A DNA stretch of 9,553 nt from an uncultured bacterium (GTDB lineage: Bacteria; Actinomycetota; Actinomycetes; S36-B12). The position numbers and the translations under genes were made by a program. This document shows, in pieces, positions 6,203 through 9,553 of this stretch. The first letter of the stretch is position 1; each line of letters opens with the position of its first letter. The notes under the pieces are model-generated. The model did not search any database and had not been told where the DNA came from. It saw nothing but the letters and a program-made list of their open reading frames with translations. The stretch spans positions 1 to 9,553 of the forward strand of contig CAJAKT010000168.1 in the NCBI GenBank assembly GCA_903940375.1, written 5' to 3'.

Positions 6203-7399
6203 GCCGCCGTCTGCCACCGCGCGACGCAGTGCGGCCGCAGCAGCGGCCGGCACCACCTCATCAACCACGACCTGCTCGGCACCGACCCACGTCGCTGCCT
6301 CACGGAGAGCACGGGCGGTGCCGTGCATGGCCGCGGCCGAGGACGACTCCATCGTGACGCGTCGCGCATGAAGGGCACTGCCGTCTCGCTTGGGGTCGAC
6401 CCGCGCCACGACATGGCCCTGATGCAGCACCGGCATGGCGAAGTAGCCATGAACGCGCTTGTGCGCCGGCGTGTAGGCCTCGATGCGATGCCGCATGCCG
6501 AAGATCCGCTCGAGCCGATCGCGATACCAGACCAGCGGATCGAACGGAGACAGCATGGTGGTGCGATGCCGGTCTCGCGCGCCGTCAGCGAGCCACGCAA
6601 GTGCATCGCGGGTCGCCCACGCCTGTGGCCAGCCCGTGACCGAGACCGGCACCAGACCGGCCTCCTCTGCATGGCGGGCGACGGATGCCCGCGGCAGGCG
6701 ATGGACATCGGCGATGTCACCGGCCGTGCCGACACCCATCGTGCGCGCCCCGGCGGCTACCAGCGCCACCATGCATGCGTCATCGTCCAGGTCGTCATGC
6801 AAGAGCTCGCCTGGGACGACGTTCACGGCCAGGTCATAGGTGCGGCGCCAGCCGACGCGTCGCGACACGACGACCTCACCGATATCCAGCAGCCATTCCA
6901 GCGCGATCTTGGAGTCCGACCAGTCCCACCACTCCCCACCACGCTTCGCACCGCCGACATCACTCGTGGTGATCGGCCCCGTCTCTCCGATGAGGCGGCG
7001 CAACGCGGTGAGGTCCTTCTTCGGAACCCCGTGCCACCGCTCCCCCTTGCGCCGGTAATGCCGCCGCCGGAACGCGAAGAGCGGCCACGACTCCATCGGC
7101 AGGATGCACGCGGCATGCGACCAGTACTCAAAGGCGTGCGCATCGTCCCAGTAGGCCTGTTCGATGGCAGAACGCCGGATCGCTCCGTACCGCGCATAGG
7201 CGATGAGTTCGTGCGATCTGGCCAGGACGGAGATCGTGTCAAGCTGCACGGCACCGAGCGCGCCGAGCATCGAACGGACGATCTCCGTCTGTCGACCAGC
7301 CGACGAACGCGTCGCCGCCGACGGGGTCGGCTCCGATGAGAGCAGCCCGGCCGACCACAGCGCCGCGCGCCGGGCATCGCCCGGCGCAAGGTCGATCAT
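6200..7399 (-). CDS. Winged-helix DNA glycosylase of the YcaQ/AlkX (HTH_42) family
   Basis: This 399-residue protein belongs to the HTH_42 (formerly DUF1006) family of tandem winged-helix proteins. Its studied members, E. coli YcaQ (AlkX) and Streptomyces AlkZ, remove alkylated bases and unhook DNA interstrand crosslinks. Family landmarks are V-Q-L-D-T-I-S-V-L-A-R-S-H (51-63), F-E-Y-W-S-H-A-A-C-I-L-P-M-E-S-W-P-L (90-107), M-L-S-P-F-D-P-L-V-W-Y-R-D-R (282-295) and Y-T-P-A-H-K-R-V-H-G-Y-F-A-M-P-V-L (309-325). The Q-L-D at 52-54 fits the Gln-hydrophobic-Asp catalytic motif of the AlkX/YcaQ subgroup rather than the Gln-hydrophobic-Gln of AlkZ. The ATG shares its A with the leuS stop (TGATG, 7397-7401), implying coupled translation. 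An in-frame run of five Ala near the C-terminus (386-390) is low complexity. Activity and substrate are inferred from the family; membership is seen directly. Confidence 0.87.
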   Translation of the reverse strand: MIDLAPGDARRAALWSAGLLSSEPTPSAATRSSAGRQTEIVRSMLGALGAVQLDTISVLARSHELIAYARYGAIRRSAIEQAYWDDAHAFEYWSHAACILPMESWPLFAFRRRHYRRKGERWHGVPKKDLTALRRLIGETGPITTSDVGGAKRGGEWWDWSDSKIALEWLLDIGEVVVSRRVGWRRTYDLAVNVVPGELLHDDLDDDACMVALVAAGARTMGVGTAGDIADVHRLPRASVARHAEEAGLVPVSVTGWPQAWATRDALAWLADGARDRHRTTMLSPFDPLVWYRDRLERIFGMRHRIEAYTPAHKRVHGYFAMPVLHQGHVVARVDPKRDGSALHARRVTMESSSAAAMHGTARALREAATWVGAEQVVVDEVVPAAAAAALRRAVADGG

Positions 7400-9553
7400 C
7401 AGATGGGCACCACGTTGACGAGCTTCGGCGCCCGCACGATCACCGTGCGGATCTCGCGACCCTCCAGGGCCTTCTGCAGCCCAGGCGCAGCGAGCGCGAG
7501 CTCACGCAGTTCGTCGTCCGAGATCGTCGGCGGCACGTCGATCCGGTCGCGCACCTTGCCCGCCACCTGGATGATGCAGGTGACCGAGTCCTCGACGAGC
7601 AGCGCGGGGTCGACCACCGGCCAGCCAGCCAATGCAACCGCGGGCTCATGTCCGAGCCGATTCCACATGTCCTCGGCCGTGTAGGGCGCGACGAGCGACA
7701 GCATGATGGCCACCGCCTCGACCGCCTCACGGACCGCCGGGTCTGCGGCACCGCAGCCCGAGTCGATCGCCTTGCGGGTGGCGTTGACGAGTTCCATCGT
7801 GCGTGCGACCGCAACATTGAATCGGAAGGACTCCACCGCAATGGCCGCATCGTTGATCGCACGATGCGTGACCTTCCGCAGCTCGAGATCGCCCGTGGTG
7901 ACGTCGACACCGGGATCACTGGTCACGTCGCCCGACAGTCGCCAGGCCCGCGCGAGGAACTTCCGCGATCCGGCCGGGGACACCTCGGCCCAGTCGACGT
8001 CGTCCTCCGGCGGGCCGGCGAACACCATCGTCAGCCGAATCGCATCGACACCGTTGACGGCAAGCTCGTCGGTCAGGCGCACGAGGTTGCCGCGCGACTT
8101 GCTCATGGCCGAGCCATCCATGACGACCATGCCCTGGTTCAGCAGCCGGGTGAAGGGCTCGGTGAAGTCGAGCAACCCCATATCGAACAGGACCTTGGTG
8201 AAGAAGCGCGAGTACAGCAGGTGCAGGATCGCGTGCGTCACGCCACCGACGTACTGGTCGACGGGGAGCCACTCCCGCACGATGGCGGGATCGAAGGCGG
8301 CCGTCTCGTTCCTCGGATCGGCGTAGCGCAGGTAGTACCACGACGAATCCATGAAGGTGTCCATGGTGTCGGTGTCGCGCAGAGCGGGCTCGCCGCATCG
8401 CGGACACGTCGTGGTGACCCAGTCGGTCGCTGCGCCCAGCGGCGATGTGCCCTTGGGCTTGAGATCGAGCCCCTCCGCCGGCGGCAGCGTCACAGGGAGC
8501 TGGTCGTCAGGAACCGGGACCTCGCCGCAGGTCGGGCAGTGCACGATCGGGATCGGCGTACCCCAGTAGCGCTGACGCGAGATGAGCCAGTCGCGCAGGC
8601 GGTAGTTCACCGCCGGCGCACCGGTACCACGCTCAAGCAGCACCTCGGTGATGGCAGCGATCGCTGCCGCCTTGTCGAGGCCGTCGAGCGGACCTGAATT
8701 CACATGCGGGCCATCGTCGGCAGTCGCGACTCCCGTCACTACCGGGTCGTCGTCACTCGCCACCACGACGCGCACCGGAAGATTGAACGCCCGGGCGAAG
8801 TCGAGGTCACGCTGGTCGTGGGCGGGGACGGCCATGATCGCGCCCGTGCCGTAGTCGGCGAGCACGTAGTCAGACGCCCACACAGGGATGCGCTCGCCGT
8901 TGACCGGGTTGATGGCGTACCTCTGCAGAAAGACGCCGCTCTTCGGGCGCGAGGAGTCCAGCCGATCCATCTCGGAGACCTGCTTCACGGTCTCCAGGTA
9001 GGCGACGAAGTCCTCCTCGGCCGATGTGCCGGCAGCCAGTTCAGCAGCGAGATCCGAATCAGCCGCCACCACGAAGAAGGTCGCGCCGTACAGGGTGTCC
9101 GGTCGCGTCGTGTAGACCGTGACCGGCTCGTCGCGCCCTTCGACCAAGAACTGCACCTCGGCGCCCGCGGAGCGGCCGATCCAGTTCTTCTGCATCAGCA
9201 GGACCTTGTCCGGCCAGGCACCCTCGAGCTGCTTCATGTCATCGAGCAGCCGGTCGGCGTAGTCGGTGATCCGCAGGTACCACTGCGTCAGCTTCTTCTT
9301 CGTGACCGGCGTATCGCAGCGCTCGCACAGGCCCGCCACGACCTGCTCGTTGGCAAGGACCGTCTGGCAGTTGGGGCACCAGTTGACGTTGCTGTCCTTG
9401 CGGTACGCCAGCCCACGCTCGAACATCTGCAGGAAGAACCACTGGTTCCAGCGGTAGTACTCGGGGTCGCACGTGTTGAAGACACGGTCCCAGTCGAACG
9501 AGCAGGCGAATCGCCGCATCGACGCCTTCTGCTGCGCGATGTTCTCGTACGTC
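7399..9553 (-). CDS. leuS: Leucyl-tRNA synthetase, 5' end outside the window
   Basis: LeuRS charges tRNA-Leu with leucine in the cytoplasm. The open frame runs off the right edge; 717 residues are visible, beginning T-Y-E-N-I-A-Q-Q-K, and roughly the first 100, including the HIGH motif, are missing. The in-frame ATG at 9519 is internal, not the start. Numbered from the first visible residue: a zinc knuckle C-P-N-C (59-62) with C-E-R-C (76-79); the editing domain with T-T-R-P-D-T (148-153) and V-P-A-H-D-Q-R-D (242-249); a second Cys pair set C-P-T-C (339-342) and C-P-R-C (383-386); D-T-F-M-D-S-S-W-Y (398-406); G-G-V-T-H-A-I-L-H-L-L-Y (436-447); the class I signature as A-M-S-K-S (482-486); the anticodon-binding domain; and a complete C-terminal tRNA-binding domain. 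Both editing landmarks are intact, so proofreading is expected. The stop overlaps the glycosylase start. The first Lys of KMSKS is Ala here; the essential second Lys is kept. Confidence 0.97.
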   Translation of the reverse strand, partial: TYENIAQQKASMRRFACSFDWDRVFNTCDPEYYRWNQWFFLQMFERGLAYRKDSNVNWCPNCQTVLANEQVVAGLCERCDTPVTKKKLTQWYLRITDYADRLLDDMKQLEGAWPDKVLLMQKNWIGRSAGAEVQFLVEGRDEPVTVYTTRPDTLYGATFFVVAADSDLAAELAAGTSAEEDFVAYLETVKQVSEMDRLDSSRPKSGVFLQRYAINPVNGERIPVWASDYVLADYGTGAIMAVPAHDQRDLDFARAFNLPVRVVVASDDDPVVTGVATADDGPHVNSGPLDGLDKAAAIAAITEVLLERGTGAPAVNYRLRDWLISRQRYWGTPIPIVHCPTCGEVPVPDDQLPVTLPPAEGLDLKPKGTSPLGAATDWVTTTCPRCGEPALRDTDTMDTFMDSSWYYLRYADPRNETAAFDPAIVREWLPVDQYVGGVTHAILHLLYSRFFTKVLFDMGLLDFTEPFTRLLNQGMVVMDGSAMSKSRGNLVRLTDELAVNGVDAIRLTMVFAGPPEDDVDWAEVSPAGSRKFLARAWRLSGDVTSDPGVDVTTGDLELRKVTHRAINDAAIAVESFRFNVAVARTMELVNATRKAIDSGCGAADPAVREAVEAVAIMLSLVAPYTAEDMWNRLGHEPAVALAGWPVVDPALLVEDSVTCIIQVAGKVRDRIDVPPTISDDELRELALAAPGLQKALEGREIRTVIVRAPKLVNVVPI

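Noticed and set aside
5422..6735. Minus-strand open frame of 437 codons spanning degV and the glycosylase gene in another frame
   Set aside because: It is very rich in Arg and Ser, crosses two genes whose own frames show full family motifs, and is a typical out-of-frame reading of GC-rich DNA.
6176..8697. Plus-strand open frames 6176-7339 and 7336-8697 with an apparent overlap junction
   Set aside because: They mirror the codon structure of the glycosylase and leuS genes on the other strand; no domain and no ribosome binding site were seen. The tidy junction is an antisense echo of the real leuS/glycosylase overlap.
9517..9519. ATG as start of leuS
   Set aside because: The frame stays open to the window edge and the upstream residues T-Y-E-N-I-A match the conserved LeuRS sequence, so this ATG is internal.

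Overview
The window is a GC-rich chromosomal segment from an actinobacterium. The evidence is the strong GC bias at third codon positions, the actinobacterial style of the LeuRS, PlsY, DegV and ComEC sequences, overlapping stop/start junctions, sparse Shine-Dalgarno sites, and a gene order (leuS ... degV ... comEA-comEC-holA, then rpsT in the opposite direction) that I recall from Streptomyces and relatives. I cannot place the genus. I see no insertion sequence, tRNA, rRNA, CRISPR array, integrase or phage gene. Coding density is very high, and no gene-free gap reaches 100 bases.

Layout from left to right: rpsT (ribosomal protein S20) is the only plus-strand gene and ends in a strong hairpin terminator. 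Everything after it is on the minus strand and falls into three tightly packed units. Listed in transcription order, from the right edge leftward, they are: (1) leuS (5' end beyond the window) followed by a YcaQ/AlkX-type winged-helix DNA glycosylase, joined by a TGATG overlap; (2) a DegV/FakB-family fatty-acid-binding protein followed by plsY, joined by an ATGA overlap; (3) comEA, comEC and holA, joined by GTGA and ATGA overlaps.

Functional logic: unit 1 couples leucyl-tRNA charging to a probable alkylation/crosslink repair enzyme, with no obvious biochemical link. Unit 2 makes sense as lipid metabolism: FakB-type proteins bind fatty acids for phosphorylation by FakA, and PlsY uses acyl-phosphate to acylate glycerol-3-phosphate. 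Unit 3 joins the DNA-uptake receptor and channel to the delta subunit of the DNA polymerase III clamp loader.

The first genes of units 2 and 3 (degV and comEA) share the same start architecture: a TANNNT hexamer exactly six bases before the ATG and no Shine-Dalgarno site, as expected for leaderless transcription. In degV the hexamer contains the TAG stop codon of the upstream gene. I did not find a clearly novel system. Most of the window is conserved housekeeping DNA, and the items worth checking are the DegV-PlsY pairing, the leuS-glycosylase coupling, and the leaderless start pattern.
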